From Calditrichia bacterium (GTDB lineage: Bacteria > Calditrichota > Calditrichia > RBG-13-44-9): a DNA stretch of 10,484 nt. Of this stretch, positions 1 to 7,111 are shown piece after piece (the first letter of the stretch is position 1; every line of letters starts with the position of its first letter). Made by a program: the position numbers and the translations under genes. Location: positions 1-10,484 of the forward strand of contig JALXCH010000625.1 of assembly GCA_026991005.1 (NCBI GenBank), read 5' to 3'. The notes beneath the pieces were generated by a model. The model was given only the letters and a program-made list of their open reading frames with translations. It did no database searches and was not told where the DNA came from.

Positions 1-63
1 GTTATTTCTCTGTCTTTAAAAATCAATGTAAATATTTAAATAATCGTAATTTACAGTGTTTTT

Positions 64-130
64 ATAGCCACGAGCTTTTTTCGCAGAATCCTACGGATGC
101 GCAGCATCCCTATGGGAAGCTCGGGGCTAT
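64..130. repeat. Nested palindromic repeat, copy 1
   Basis: A large imperfect hairpin. The outer arms are ATAGCC (64-69) plus GAGCTT (72-77), matched by AAGCTC (117-122) plus GGCTAT (125-130), with 2-nt internal mismatches on each side. Near the middle is a perfect inner hairpin, GGATGC (95-100), loop GCA, GCATCC (104-109). A diverged copy in the opposite orientation lies at about 175-212. There is no T-run after the outer stem, so it is not a standard intrinsic terminator. The form resembles dispersed REP-like or MITE-like intergenic palindromes, but multiplicity cannot be tested within one window. Confidence 0.6.
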
Positions 131-142
131 GTTTTACATTCA

Positions 143-171
143 TTGTGGGTTAGGTAATTTTTCAGTATAAC
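143..171 (+). promoter_or_regulatory. Possible promoter of the sigma/anti-sigma operon
   Basis: TTGTGG at 143-148 and TATAAC at 166-171 are separated by exactly 17 bp. The -10 matches five of six consensus positions and the -35 matches three. Transcription from here would start near 178 and give a leader of about 240 nt that includes the decayed repeat copy. The stretch from 172 to 418 is A/T-rich and otherwise holds only a short AATCTG-TTTT-CAGATT hairpin (289-304) and a 12-bp palindrome at 243-254. An ECF-type autoregulatory promoter could equally exist and go unrecognised. Confidence 0.3.
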
Positions 172-174
172 GAT

Positions 175-212
175 GAGCTTCCAAAGGATACTGTACATCC
201 AGTCGTAGAATC
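175..212. repeat. Diverged inverted copy of the 64-130 repeat
   Basis: Compared with the reverse complement of 82-122, this stretch shares in the same order GAGCTTCC (175-182), GGAT-CTG-CATCC (186-200, with point differences) and GTAG-AT (205-211), with small insertions and deletions. The two copies therefore face each other about 45 bp apart, upstream of the sigma-factor gene. This copy has lost most of its self-complementarity and looks decayed. Confidence 0.45.
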
Positions 213-418
213 AGGCTGCTGCAATTCCGCTTGCATATCGATCTTTTTAAAAAGTTTTTAAATTTTTTATTTAAAACAGCGCCATATTAATCTGTTTTCA
301 GATTCCAACCTCCCCCACCTTAACTTTCAGAGAATTCGGTTGAATTTAATCCATATTTAATTTAGGTTATGAACCGTTGAGAGTAGCGGTGTTATTGTTT
401 TTTTCCTGGAGAAAAAAG

Positions 419-1021
419 GTGCCAGATAAGGAATATGTTTCCGATAAAGCGCTCATCGAAGCGATCCGGGAGTCGGATCAACAGGCATTTAAAGAATTCT
501 ATTTCCGCTATTTCGACAACATTTATCGATTTTTGTACTGGCGTACCCGGGATGAAGAAATTTCCCGAGACTTAACCCAGGAGCTATTTTTACGGTTGTG
601 GCGCAATCGTGCCGGTTTAAATCCCAATCTTTCCATCAAAGCTTACATTTTTCGAGCAGCCGGGAATCTGGCAATCGATCATCTGCGTCATCGCATCTCC
701 GAAGCCATTCAACCCACCGAAATGCCTACGCTGGCTTCCCCAGAGGATATCAATCGCAACATGGAGCTAAAGGATGAACTTCATCGCTCTCTGGCGCAAC
801 TTCCGGAAGACCAGCGTACCATTATTCTGATGAATCGAGTGGAAGGGATGAAATATCGGGAAATTGCCGAAGCGCTGGACATCTCCATCAAAACCGTGGA
901 AAAGAAAATGAGCCTGGCATTGAAGTTTCTTCGCAAATCACTAAAACATTTGCTGGTGCTAATTCTTCTGGTAAAATTTTTACAGGATGTAGGGCTTTTT
1001 TTGTTTACCTCGTATTTTTAG
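419..1021 (+). CDS. ECF-family RNA polymerase sigma-70 factor (FecI-like)
   Basis: A cytoplasmic alternative sigma factor expected to direct RNA polymerase to the promoters of its own regulon under control of the FecR-like protein encoded next. I choose the GTG at 419 (200 aa) because GGAGA (408-412) sits at good Shine-Dalgarno distance. The frame stays open upstream to a TTG at 377, but those extra 14 codons are hydrophobic and unlike sigma-factor N-termini. Residues about 20-90 fit region 2, with a YFRYFDNIYRFL stretch and DLTQELFLRLW. Residues about 120-177 fit region 4, with the LPEDQRTIILMNRVEGMKYREIAEAL helix-turn-helix segment and SIKTVEKKMSLAL. Oddly, the last 23 residues (178-200) are a hydrophobic tail rich in Leu, Val and Phe, which such factors normally lack. 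The gene is followed after 39 nt by the anti-sigma gene. Confidence 0.93.
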   Translation: MPDKEYVSDKALIEAIRESDQQAFKEFYFRYFDNIYRFLYWRTRDEEISRDLTQELFLRLWRNRAGLNPNLSIKAYIFRAAGNLAIDHLRHRISEAIQPTEMPTLASPEDINRNMELKDELHRSLAQLPEDQRTIILMNRVEGMKYREIAEALDISIKTVEKKMSLALKFLRKSLKHLLVLILLVKFLQDVGLFLFTSYF

Positions 1022-1060
1022 GTTAGAATTTTAGAAAAAGAATGTGAAAAGCGAATACGC

Positions 1061-2083
1061 ATGAGGGAACAGAGAAAAGATATGGAAAACAGAGATTATA
1101 CGGAGGTTATTGCCAGAGCACTTTCCGGAGAGCTGAGTGAACAGGAAGCGGAAGCGCTGGAGAAATGGCTGCAGGAAAGCCCTGAGAATCGTGGTTTGTT
1201 TGCAGAATACAGCCGCATCTGGGAAAATATGGAGAGTCTGGAGCCCTCTCACAAACCGGATGTGGCCATAATGTGGCGGGATATTGAAGAAAAACTGGGT
1301 TTTACCTCCCACGGATTATCTCCTAACCGGGTAGCCCGGAAATGGGCATTTTTTTCGAACCGGCGTTTTCGAGGGGTGGGAATTGCTACCACACTTGCAG
1401 CGGCGGCACTGGTGCTGTTTTTCTTTTACCAAATTTTGCTGGTACCCCATCAGCAAACAATTGTGACCCATAAATCGGAGAAACGCCAGGTCGAGCTTCC
1501 CGACCATTCTCTGGTATATTTAAATGCGGAAACGGAGATTACCTTTCCGAAAGAGTTTTCCGATACCCTACGCACCGTTTTGCTTAAAGGGGAAGCCTTC
1601 TTCCGGGTGCAGCCCGCACCGGTTCCGTTTGAAGTGCGTACCCAGAACGCCACAATCCGGGTGCTGGGAACGGAGTTTGATGTATGGGCACGGAACTCCA
1701 CCACCCGGGTAATCGTGCGTTCCGGACGGGTACGGGTAGCTTCTCGTTTGCGTGACGATAGTTCCCCGGTGGTACTCAGCGCCAACCAAATGAGCGTGGT
1801 GTCCTCCGATCAATCTCCCCGACCACCCGAAGCAGTGAATGCCAATTATCTGTTGGGCTGGCTCCATAATCGATTTGTTTTCTCCAAAACACCGTTGAAG
1901 GAAGTGGTAAGTGAGCTGGAACGCCGCTACGATATCCGCATCGAATTGGCGGATCCCGAGCTGGCCGACCGCACCATTTCTGGCTCTGTGGAAGAAAGCA
2001 ATATCGATTCCACCTTGAAATACATCTGCCTTACCCTTAACTTGTCCTACCAGTACGATGGTGAGAAATACATTATTCGGTGA
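1061..2083 (+). CDS. FecR-family anti-sigma factor / sigma regulator
   Basis: A single-pass inner-membrane protein that holds the adjacent ECF sigma factor until the outer-membrane receptor signals. Residues about 12-58 form the cytoplasmic DUF4880-like segment (LSGELSEQEAEALEKWL, then a conserved-looking W54). A transmembrane helix spans about 105-128. The periplasmic FecR domain covers about 134-225, including LKGEAFFRV and ATIRVLGTEFDV. Residues about 271-339 fit DUF4974, the C-terminal domain of Bacteroidota-type FecR, with FSKTPLKEVVSELERRYDIRI. The 340-aa length is usual for this type. The ATG at 1061 has only a weak ribosome site; an in-frame ATG at 1082, seven codons later, is a realistic alternative. 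The order sigma, FecR, receptor is the standard FecIRA-type arrangement. Confidence 0.93.
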   Translation: MREQRKDMENRDYTEVIARALSGELSEQEAEALEKWLQESPENRGLFAEYSRIWENMESLEPSHKPDVAIMWRDIEEKLGFTSHGLSPNRVARKWAFFSNRRFRGVGIATTLAAAALVLFFFYQILLVPHQQTIVTHKSEKRQVELPDHSLVYLNAETEITFPKEFSDTLRTVLLKGEAFFRVQPAPVPFEVRTQNATIRVLGTEFDVWARNSTTRVIVRSGRVRVASRLRDDSSPVVLSANQMSVVSSDQSPRPPEAVNANYLLGWLHNRFVFSKTPLKEVVSELERRYDIRIELADPELADRTISGSVEESNIDSTLKYICLTLNLSYQYDGEKYIIR

Positions 2084-2192
2084 TTGCGCTCCCGATACAA
2101 TCGGCTGGATGTGTAAGAAAATTTGTAACCATAGATTTTCTACACGTTGATTTCAAACTTTACTCGCTCTCGAGAACAATGTGGGAGCGCAA
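2084..2192 (+). promoter_or_regulatory. Structured spacer/leader before the receptor gene
   Basis: TTGCGCTCCC (2084-2093), directly after the fecR stop codon, is perfectly complementary to GGGAGCGCAA (2183-2192). The enclosed 89 nt contain a second helix: GTGTA plus GAAAAT (2111-2115 and 2117-2122, with a bulged A at 2116) pairs with ATTTTC plus TACAC (2135-2145), leaving a 12-nt loop, and G-U pairs can lengthen it. As RNA this is a hairpin nested inside a closing stem, ending 51 nt before the receptor start codon. It may be a cis-acting leader, a processing or attenuation site, or a small inverted-repeat element. I see no cobalamin-riboswitch box and no T-run typical of a terminator. Confidence 0.45.
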
Positions 2193-2215
2193 ATCCAGGT
2201 TCAGAGAGACAGAAC

Positions 2216-2240
2216 ACCAGTACGAATTTGCTGGTAGGGG
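2216..2240 (+). promoter_or_regulatory. Ribosome-binding site of the receptor gene with adjacent hairpin
   Basis: TAGGGG at 2235-2240 is the likely Shine-Dalgarno sequence for the ATG at 2244, though at short spacing. Immediately upstream ACCAG (2216-2220) can pair with CTGGT (2231-2235), making a 5-bp stem with a 10-nt loop that abuts the ribosome site. This could modulate translation, but the stem is short. Confidence 0.4.
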
Positions 2241-2243
2241 AAA

Positions 2244-4988
2244 ATGAACATTTTCGCTAAAACCCGCATTCCTCGTGGTTGGCAATTTTCTCTCGTTCTC
2301 TTAATCGGCTTATTTTTTGCCCTCTCTTTGTTCGCCAGTACCTTACGCGTCTCAATAAAAGCTCATCATATTCCGTTACGCCAGGTGTTAAACCAACTTT
2401 CCCACCAGTATTCTCTGGCTATTTTGTTTGCCGATGAGCTGGTGGAAGGGATTCGGGTGGATTGTGACATAAATAACCTGCCGCTGGAAGAAGCTCTGGT
2501 ACAAATTCTCCAGAACACTAGACTCTCTTTCAAAATAGTGAAAAACGGGCAGGTTGTGCTATACGATAGTCGAAAGATTCGGTTTTTTACCATTCGGGGG
2601 CGGGTGCAAGATTGCCTGAGTGGGGAGATGTTGCCTAATGCCAACGTGCAGATTCTGGGAACCACCCGGGGAACGCAGACCAACCGGGAGGGACGATTTG
2701 TTTTGATTCATGTACCTCTCCGGGTGTGCTCGCTTCGGGTGAGTTACCTGGGATATCGTCCGGATACATTGCTGGTCAATCCCGTTAATTTGCAACCCGA
2801 TTTGCTGGTAACTCTTCAACCTATTGCCTTCCTATCCGATTCGGTCGTTGTTCATGCAAATAATTATCAGTTTTTTGCTACTCAGGCAGAAGCAGGACAT
2901 TATTCCATCTCACCCACTCAATTTTCCGATTTGCCTATCATTGGAGACAAGGACATTTTTCGTTCACTTCAGTTGCTGCCTGGCATTTCCACCAATTTGA
3001 ATGGAACCTCTGGCGTTAACATTCGGGGGAGCTCCCCCAGCGAAAATCTGCTCCTGCTGGATGGCATGACGTTGTATCATGCCGACCATTCCTTTGGTCT
3101 TCTCAGTTCGGTAAGTTCGGATGTAATTAAGGATGTGCAGTTGTACAAGAGTGGTTATCCGGCAGAGTATGGAGGGCGTCTGGCCGGGGTGCTGGATATC
3201 ACCACAAAATCGGGCGATCTTGATCAGTTCCACGCTACCCTGAATTTGAATCGCCTATGTGGGCAATCCACTCTGGAAATTCCCCTCTGGGGACGGGGAT
3301 CGTTGCTCCTGTCCGGGCGAGCCTCCTATTCTCGCTACCTGATGGAAGACTTGTACCGAAAATTGGTGTATCGCCCTCCTTACCAGCCAGATGCACCACC
3401 CCTGGCTTACTACGAATTGGTGTCCACGGATTCTTTTCCGGGGAAACCGGGCCAACGGATTCTGGGTACTATTGGACAAAAAATCCGGGGTCCATATTTA
3501 CCTGAACCAACAGTTCGTCCCGATATCCACTTTTACGATCTATTCAGCAAACTCACACTGCTTTCTTCTTCCCACGATGTGCTCGTAATTAGCACTCTAA
3601 TTAGTAAGGATGCCGCCATCACACACGATGATCGAGATTCCCTCTCTTACCATTCCGATAATGAATGGAACAGCTGGGGAAGCAGCGTAAGATGGTTTCG
3701 ACAGTGGGGGAATCGTCTGGAGAGCCAATTTTTAATAAGCAATTCGGAGTATGTGAAAGATTTTCGGCAATTCCAACAATTTCGCTTTCCAGGATCAATT
3801 GGTGGCGATACTACGTTCACTTACAGAGATCAAATCGTTAACCGAATCAATAATTTTTCTCTTAAATGGCATCATTCCTTTCACATTAATTCTGCCTCGG
3901 ATTTAGGATTTGGCCTGGACTACAATAAATCCCGGGTCTCTTTTAATGAGAATTCCACCGTGCTGGCAAATAAAGAGGCTTCCTTGTCTCAAAGTAATCA
4001 GGCCCGGGAGTTTGCAGGATATGCTCAGTTTACCTGGCACAAATGGACAAAGCTGAATACAATTCTCGGTTATCGGGGAACTTATTATTTCCCTCTCAAA
4101 AAATTGCACCACGATCCTCGCTTTCATTTTCAGTTCCGTATGCACCCAAACTTTCTAATTAAAGGAAGCTGGGGTATTTCTCACCAATTTACTATGAAGA
4201 TAGGTGAAAATGATCAAAATACGGCCACCAGCGTATTCTGGGTACTGGCAAACGACACCAGCTTAAAACCGGCTTATTCCGATCAGAAAACCATTGGTCT
4301 TCAGTGGAAAAAGAAAAACGTATTGGTGGATTTAGAATATTTTTACAACAACCTGTACAATTTACCGGAGGTTTTTATTTATTATGATGAGTCGCTGGTA
4401 GGGCAGAATAATAATGATGGTTTGGTGTGGCAGATTGTACAAAAAAACTTTAGCGTTCATGGTGTGGATTTGCTATTGAAAAAACAATCGGGAAATCCGG
4501 GATTCTGGGTAAGTTATGGATTTCTACATAAGAAGTATCGTCCGAGAGGGGAGTACCTGCAAATAGCGGGGGAAGTGCTCCCGGAATTAACCCATACCTT
4601 TAAACTGGTAGGGAACTATCGGATGAAACGTTTGAACATCGTACTTTCGTACCAGTATGCTACCGGAAAGTATTATACCAGACCTACCCTACAGCTGGTA
4701 CTTAGCAGAGATCTGGGTTCTGCTATTTTTAATCAGTATTATGTGCTTCCTCCTTTCGTTCGCAATCAGCATCGCCTCCCGGCAACCAGTCAGGTGGATT
4801 TAAGTATTAATTACCGTTTCCGATGGGAGAATCTGGCCTGTAAACTAAGTTTTATGGTATTTAACCTGCTGGATTCGCGCAATATCTGGTACAAATATTA
4901 CTATCCAGATGGAGACCGGTTAAAGCACCAGGATATTTACATGTTTGGGTTTACTCCTTCGCTTTCTCTGGAAATGAAATGGAACTAA
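2244..4988 (+). CDS. STN-domain TonB-dependent outer-membrane receptor (FecA-like transducer)
   Basis: An outer-membrane gated channel that imports a ligand using TonB energy and also signals its presence to the neighbouring FecR protein. Residues 1-31 are a signal peptide with probable cleavage after LFA. Residues about 34-107 match the STN domain (LRVSIKAHHIPLRQVLNQLSHQY, then LPLEEALVQIL), the periplasmic contact to FecR. Residues about 115-193 are a carboxypeptidase-D regulatory-like beta-sandwich with PNANVQILGTTRGTQTNREG. The plug spans about 225-325, with LQLLPGIS, GVNIRGSSPSENLLLLDG and PAEYGGRLAGVLDI. The beta-barrel occupies about 330-914 and ends in a Trp-Asn terminus, close to the usual terminal aromatic. 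No SusD-like gene follows, so it is better called a FecA-like transducer than a SusC. The ligand cannot be read from the sequence; iron-siderophore is the family default, but glycans or other cofactors are possible. Confidence 0.93.
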   Translation: MNIFAKTRIPRGWQFSLVLLIGLFFALSLFASTLRVSIKAHHIPLRQVLNQLSHQYSLAILFADELVEGIRVDCDINNLPLEEALVQILQNTRLSFKIVKNGQVVLYDSRKIRFFTIRGRVQDCLSGEMLPNANVQILGTTRGTQTNREGRFVLIHVPLRVCSLRVSYLGYRPDTLLVNPVNLQPDLLVTLQPIAFLSDSVVVHANNYQFFATQAEAGHYSISPTQFSDLPIIGDKDIFRSLQLLPGISTNLNGTSGVNIRGSSPSENLLLLDGMTLYHADHSFGLLSSVSSDVIKDVQLYKSGYPAEYGGRLAGVLDITTKSGDLDQFHATLNLNRLCGQSTLEIPLWGRGSLLLSGRASYSRYLMEDLYRKLVYRPPYQPDAPPLAYYELVSTDSFPGKPGQRILGTIGQKIRGPYLPEPTVRPDIHFYDLFSKLTLLSSSHDVLVISTLISKDAAITHDDRDSLSYHSDNEWNSWGSSVRWFRQWGNRLESQFLISNSEYVKDFRQFQQFRFPGSIGGDTTFTYRDQIVNRINNFSLKWHHSFHINSASDLGFGLDYNKSRVSFNENSTVLANKEASLSQSNQAREFAGYAQFTWHKWTKLNTILGYRGTYYFPLKKLHHDPRFHFQFRMHPNFLIKGSWGISHQFTMKIGENDQNTATSVFWVLANDTSLKPAYSDQKTIGLQWKKKNVLVDLEYFYNNLYNLPEVFIYYDESLVGQNNNDGLVWQIVQKNFSVHGVDLLLKKQSGNPGFWVSYGFLHKKYRPRGEYLQIAGEVLPELTHTFKLVGNYRMKRLNIVLSYQYATGKYYTRPTLQLVLSRDLGSAIFNQYYVLPPFVRNQHRLPATSQVDLSINYRFRWENLACKLSFMVFNLLDSRNIWYKYYYPDGDRLKHQDIYMFGFTPSLSLEMKWN

Positions 4989-5069
4989 TTCTGGGCGGGT
5001 TGCTCAGGAGTTTCTCCGGGTGCGCTAACAAAGTACTGGAAAAGCCTCCCGGAAAGTTTGCAATCCCTG

Positions 5070-5098
5070 TTGACACAAATAGGGTGAATGTGTATCTT
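5070..5098 (+). promoter_or_regulatory. Strong promoter-like sequence, predicted leaderless start
   Basis: A perfect TTGACA -35 (5070-5075), a 17-bp spacer and TATCTT -10 (5093-5098, four of six matches). The start of transcription would fall at about 5104-5107, essentially on the ATG at 5107, and no Shine-Dalgarno sequence precedes that ATG. The rest of the 118-bp gap after the receptor gene shows only a weak TCCGGG/CCCGGA inverted repeat and no clear terminator. Confidence 0.6.
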
Positions 5099-5106
5099 GT
5101 ACTGCT

Positions 5107-5820
5107 ATGGTTCGTCAATTTTCGTTAAAATGGAAACTGATTATTGTGATTCTGGCACTGGCGACATTCTGGGGAGTAATTTCCTACCTGTACATTCCCC
5201 GAATGCTGGGATTGGTTGTGTTGTTCTTTTACATCATTCCGTCTAATTCGTTTATTCCTTTTCCTCATGAACCAGCCATTATATTTTACGGGAAAATTTA
5301 CGGGCCTTACCTCACTACCCTCGCGGCCATTATTCCAACAGCCATTGCCTGCATCATCGATTATGCCGTATTAACTCCGGTGTTTACCCGTACCCGTCTG
5401 GCGCGGATTAAGCAGACCGGCATCTACCAGAAAACCGTGTATTATTACGAAAAAGCTCCTTTTTTAACCAATTTTGTGGCTGCGCTCTCCCCGCTACCGT
5501 TTTACCCGGTGCGCATTCTTTCGGTGGCCAGTGGGTATCCCATGTGGAAGTACACCACAGCTGTGGTTACGGGCCGCATCCCCCGTTATTTTTTTCTGGC
5601 CGTAACCGGAGCTATTTTACAGGTTCCTGACTGGTTTATTGCTTTGTTCTTCCTCTCACTGGTATCGGCTCCGTTGTACAAGAAATTTTCTTCCTGGAAA
5701 CGCCGCCGTCAGATGGGCACTGCACCCGATGTGGTGGAAGAGCTGGTGATTTCGGAAGAAGAGGAGAGCGAAGTGTTCGAAGAAAAGGAAATGATTCCCT
5801 CGGCGGTATCCGATCGGTAA
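5107..5820 (+). CDS. DedA/VTT-type membrane protein (SNARE-associated family)
   Basis: A polytopic inner-membrane protein resembling the VTT/DedA family, whose members are linked to lipid scrambling or flipping and to envelope homeostasis. Hydrophobic segments lie at about 10-30, 34-48, 66-92, 120-142, 148-172 and 175-192. Family-like features are SFIPFPHEPAIIFYGKIYG (about 49-66), with an acidic residue in a semi-hydrophobic re-entrant region, and the later VASGYPMWKYTTAVVTGRIPRYFFLAVTG (about 140-168), whose G-R-P-R-Y pattern matches VTT proteins. The C-terminal tail (about 197-237) is basic then strongly acidic (SEEEESEVFEEKE) and is probably cytoplasmic. No ribosome site precedes the ATG, in keeping with the leaderless promoter prediction; the next in-frame GTG would cut into the first membrane helix. 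The divergence is enough that the subfamily is uncertain. Confidence 0.75.
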   Translation: MVRQFSLKWKLIIVILALATFWGVISYLYIPRMLGLVVLFFYIIPSNSFIPFPHEPAIIFYGKIYGPYLTTLAAIIPTAIACIIDYAVLTPVFTRTRLARIKQTGIYQKTVYYYEKAPFLTNFVAALSPLPFYPVRILSVASGYPMWKYTTAVVTGRIPRYFFLAVTGAILQVPDWFIALFFLSLVSAPLYKKFSSWKRRRQMGTAPDVVEELVISEEEESEVFEEKEMIPSAVSDR

Positions 5821-5823
5821 CCC

Positions 5824-6942
5824 ATGAAGACGCGCATTTTCCATCGAAATAATCTGAATTATCAGGATAAACTGGCATCGGTCTGGGAAGAACTGTTCCG
5901 TTTCTGGCAGGAGGAAGATGCCCACTTTCCGCGCCAAAAAACGGTGCTGGTAAAACCCAACTTACTCTCGCCCCATGCACCGGAGGTAGCTATTACCACC
6001 CATCCCGCTGTGGTAGAAGGGGTGGTGCGAGGACTTCAGGAATGGGGTAACCGGGTGCTAATTGCCGATAGTCCCGCTGGCATTTACAATAACAACATGA
6101 AAAATTTGTGGCGGGTAACCGGGATGCAGGAAGTAAGCCAGCAAACCGGTGCCACGCTGGTGGATATTAATCGCCTACCTTTGAAGAGTCGTAAAGGTGG
6201 AGAGCGCAATTTTTATTTTACCGCCCTGCTGGAAGAAGTGGATTATCTGGTGAATTTACCCAAGCTGAAAACCCACGGACTTACCCTGTTAACCGGTGCG
6301 GTGAAGAATGTTTTTGGGCTTATTCCCGGAATTCAAAAGGGAGAGTTTCACATTCGTTACCCGGATCCGGAGGATTTTTCCGCCAATATGGTGGAGATTT
6401 TTCAAGCCGTGCGTCCCCAATTCACCATTATGGATGGAATACGCATTCTGGAAGGGGATGGCCCGTCTTCTGGGGGCTCTCCCCGGGATGCCGGGTTTCT
6501 GCTGGCCGGTACCGATGCGGTGGCACTGGACAGCGTGGCATCGCTGCTTATCGGGATTGACCCGTTGCAGGTATTTACCACCCGCATTGCCCACGAGAAA
6601 GGAGTGGGACAGGGAGATGTGCAGCACATCGAAGTGGTGGGAGATGAACCTGCTCCCATTCAGGCTCGCATTCCCGGGCGGCACATTTTTAGTCGCCTGC
6701 CGGATTTTCTGCTTAAAATCCTCAGCCGTCTGGTGTGGACGCGTCCCCGGGCAAATCCCGAAAAGTGCAGCCATTGCGGAATATGCATCAACAACTGTCC
6801 CGCCGAAGCCATGGCATCCGATGCCCGGGGCGTTCCCGTGATCGATTACGGAAAGTGCATCAACTGCTTCTGCTGTGCCGAAGTCTGCCCGGATGATGCT
6901 ATTTATCAGGAAGCAAGCTGGCTGGTGCGGCGGTTAAGCTGA
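5824..6942 (+). CDS. DUF362 protein with C-terminal 2x[4Fe-4S] ferredoxin domain
   Basis: A cytoplasmic iron-sulfur protein of unknown reaction. Residues about 40-280 are the DUF362 domain, seen in VLVKPNLLSP, ITTHPAVVEGVV, LPKLKTHGLTLLTGAVKNVFGLIPG, and GIRILEGDGPSSGG followed by LAGTDAVALDSVAS. Residues about 313-362 hold two CxxCxxCxxxCP motifs: C315, C318, C321, C325 and C345, C348, C351, C355, with an extra C350. These should bind two [4Fe-4S] clusters and imply an electron-transfer role. The gene starts three bases after the stop of the VTT gene and has no ribosome site of its own, so translational coupling in one operon is likely. The 372-aa length is normal for DUF362-ferredoxin fusions. 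Confidence 0.9.
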   Translation: MKTRIFHRNNLNYQDKLASVWEELFRFWQEEDAHFPRQKTVLVKPNLLSPHAPEVAITTHPAVVEGVVRGLQEWGNRVLIADSPAGIYNNNMKNLWRVTGMQEVSQQTGATLVDINRLPLKSRKGGERNFYFTALLEEVDYLVNLPKLKTHGLTLLTGAVKNVFGLIPGIQKGEFHIRYPDPEDFSANMVEIFQAVRPQFTIMDGIRILEGDGPSSGGSPRDAGFLLAGTDAVALDSVASLLIGIDPLQVFTTRIAHEKGVGQGDVQHIEVVGDEPAPIQARIPGRHIFSRLPDFLLKILSRLVWTRPRANPEKCSHCGICINNCPAEAMASDARGVPVIDYGKCINCFCCAEVCPDDAIYQEASWLVRRLS

Positions 6943-7051
6943 ATTCTCCCTCCCTCTCGGAAAGGGAAGATGCTCCCATTTTTAGACTTCGAGCGATCAG
7001 TTCTTCATAAAAAAATTCTTGCAAAAAACCGGTGGAAAACGCTCGTTCTAT

Positions 7052-7067
7052 GGGAAGCAACCTTCCC
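7052..7067 (+). terminator. Weak possible terminator of the 5107-6942 operon
   Basis: GGGAAG (7052-7057), loop CAAC, CTTCCC (7062-7067) makes a compact 6-bp stem with a tetraloop, followed by a pyrimidine-rich but not T-only tract. It lies 110 nt past the DUF362 stop codon. No better intrinsic terminator is visible on this strand between 6943 and the convergent gene, so termination could also be factor-dependent. Confidence 0.25.
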
Positions 7068-7084
7068 TCTCATTCTTCCTGCAA

Positions 7085-7111
7085 TAGAAAAAATCCTGCA
7101 AAATCAGGATT
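7085..7111 (-). terminator. Intrinsic terminator of the nuclease gene
   Basis: On the minus strand AATCCTG (7111-7105) pairs with CAGGATT (7098-7092) across a 6-nt loop, followed at once by a run of T residues (7091-7085, reading TTTTTCT). The stem begins in the last base of the gene's TGA stop codon, so the terminator is fused to the end of the reading frame. Confidence 0.75.

Noticed and set aside
27..55. TGTAAAT / ATTTACA inverted repeat near the window start
   Set aside because: Seven A/T-rich base pairs with a 15-nt spacer are not distinctive in such A/T-rich DNA and no gene start is close.
377..418. TTG-initiated N-terminal extension of the sigma factor
   Set aside because: The extra 14 residues are hydrophobic and lie before a good ribosome site that serves the GTG at 419.
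2084..2243. Cobalamin riboswitch upstream of the TonB-dependent receptor
   Set aside because: Receptor genes often carry one, but I found no B12-box-like sequence and the 160-bp spacer is short for the full structure.
2244..4988. SusC-type glycan importer
   Set aside because: There is no SusD-like gene after it, and the STN domain with an adjacent FecI/FecR pair fits a FecA-like transducer; glycan uptake is not excluded.
6289..6774. 161-codon minus-strand reading frame
   Set aside because: It is antisense to the well-supported DUF362 gene and shows no recognisable domain.
6308..6841. 177-codon plus-strand reading frame
   Set aside because: It lies inside the DUF362 gene in another frame; the cysteine motifs and family motifs are all in the DUF362 frame.
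6951..6977. Short hairpins just after the DUF362 stop codon
   Set aside because: The TCCCT/AGGGA and GGGA/TCCC stems are only 4-5 bp and mutually exclusive; the T-stretch after the second is short.
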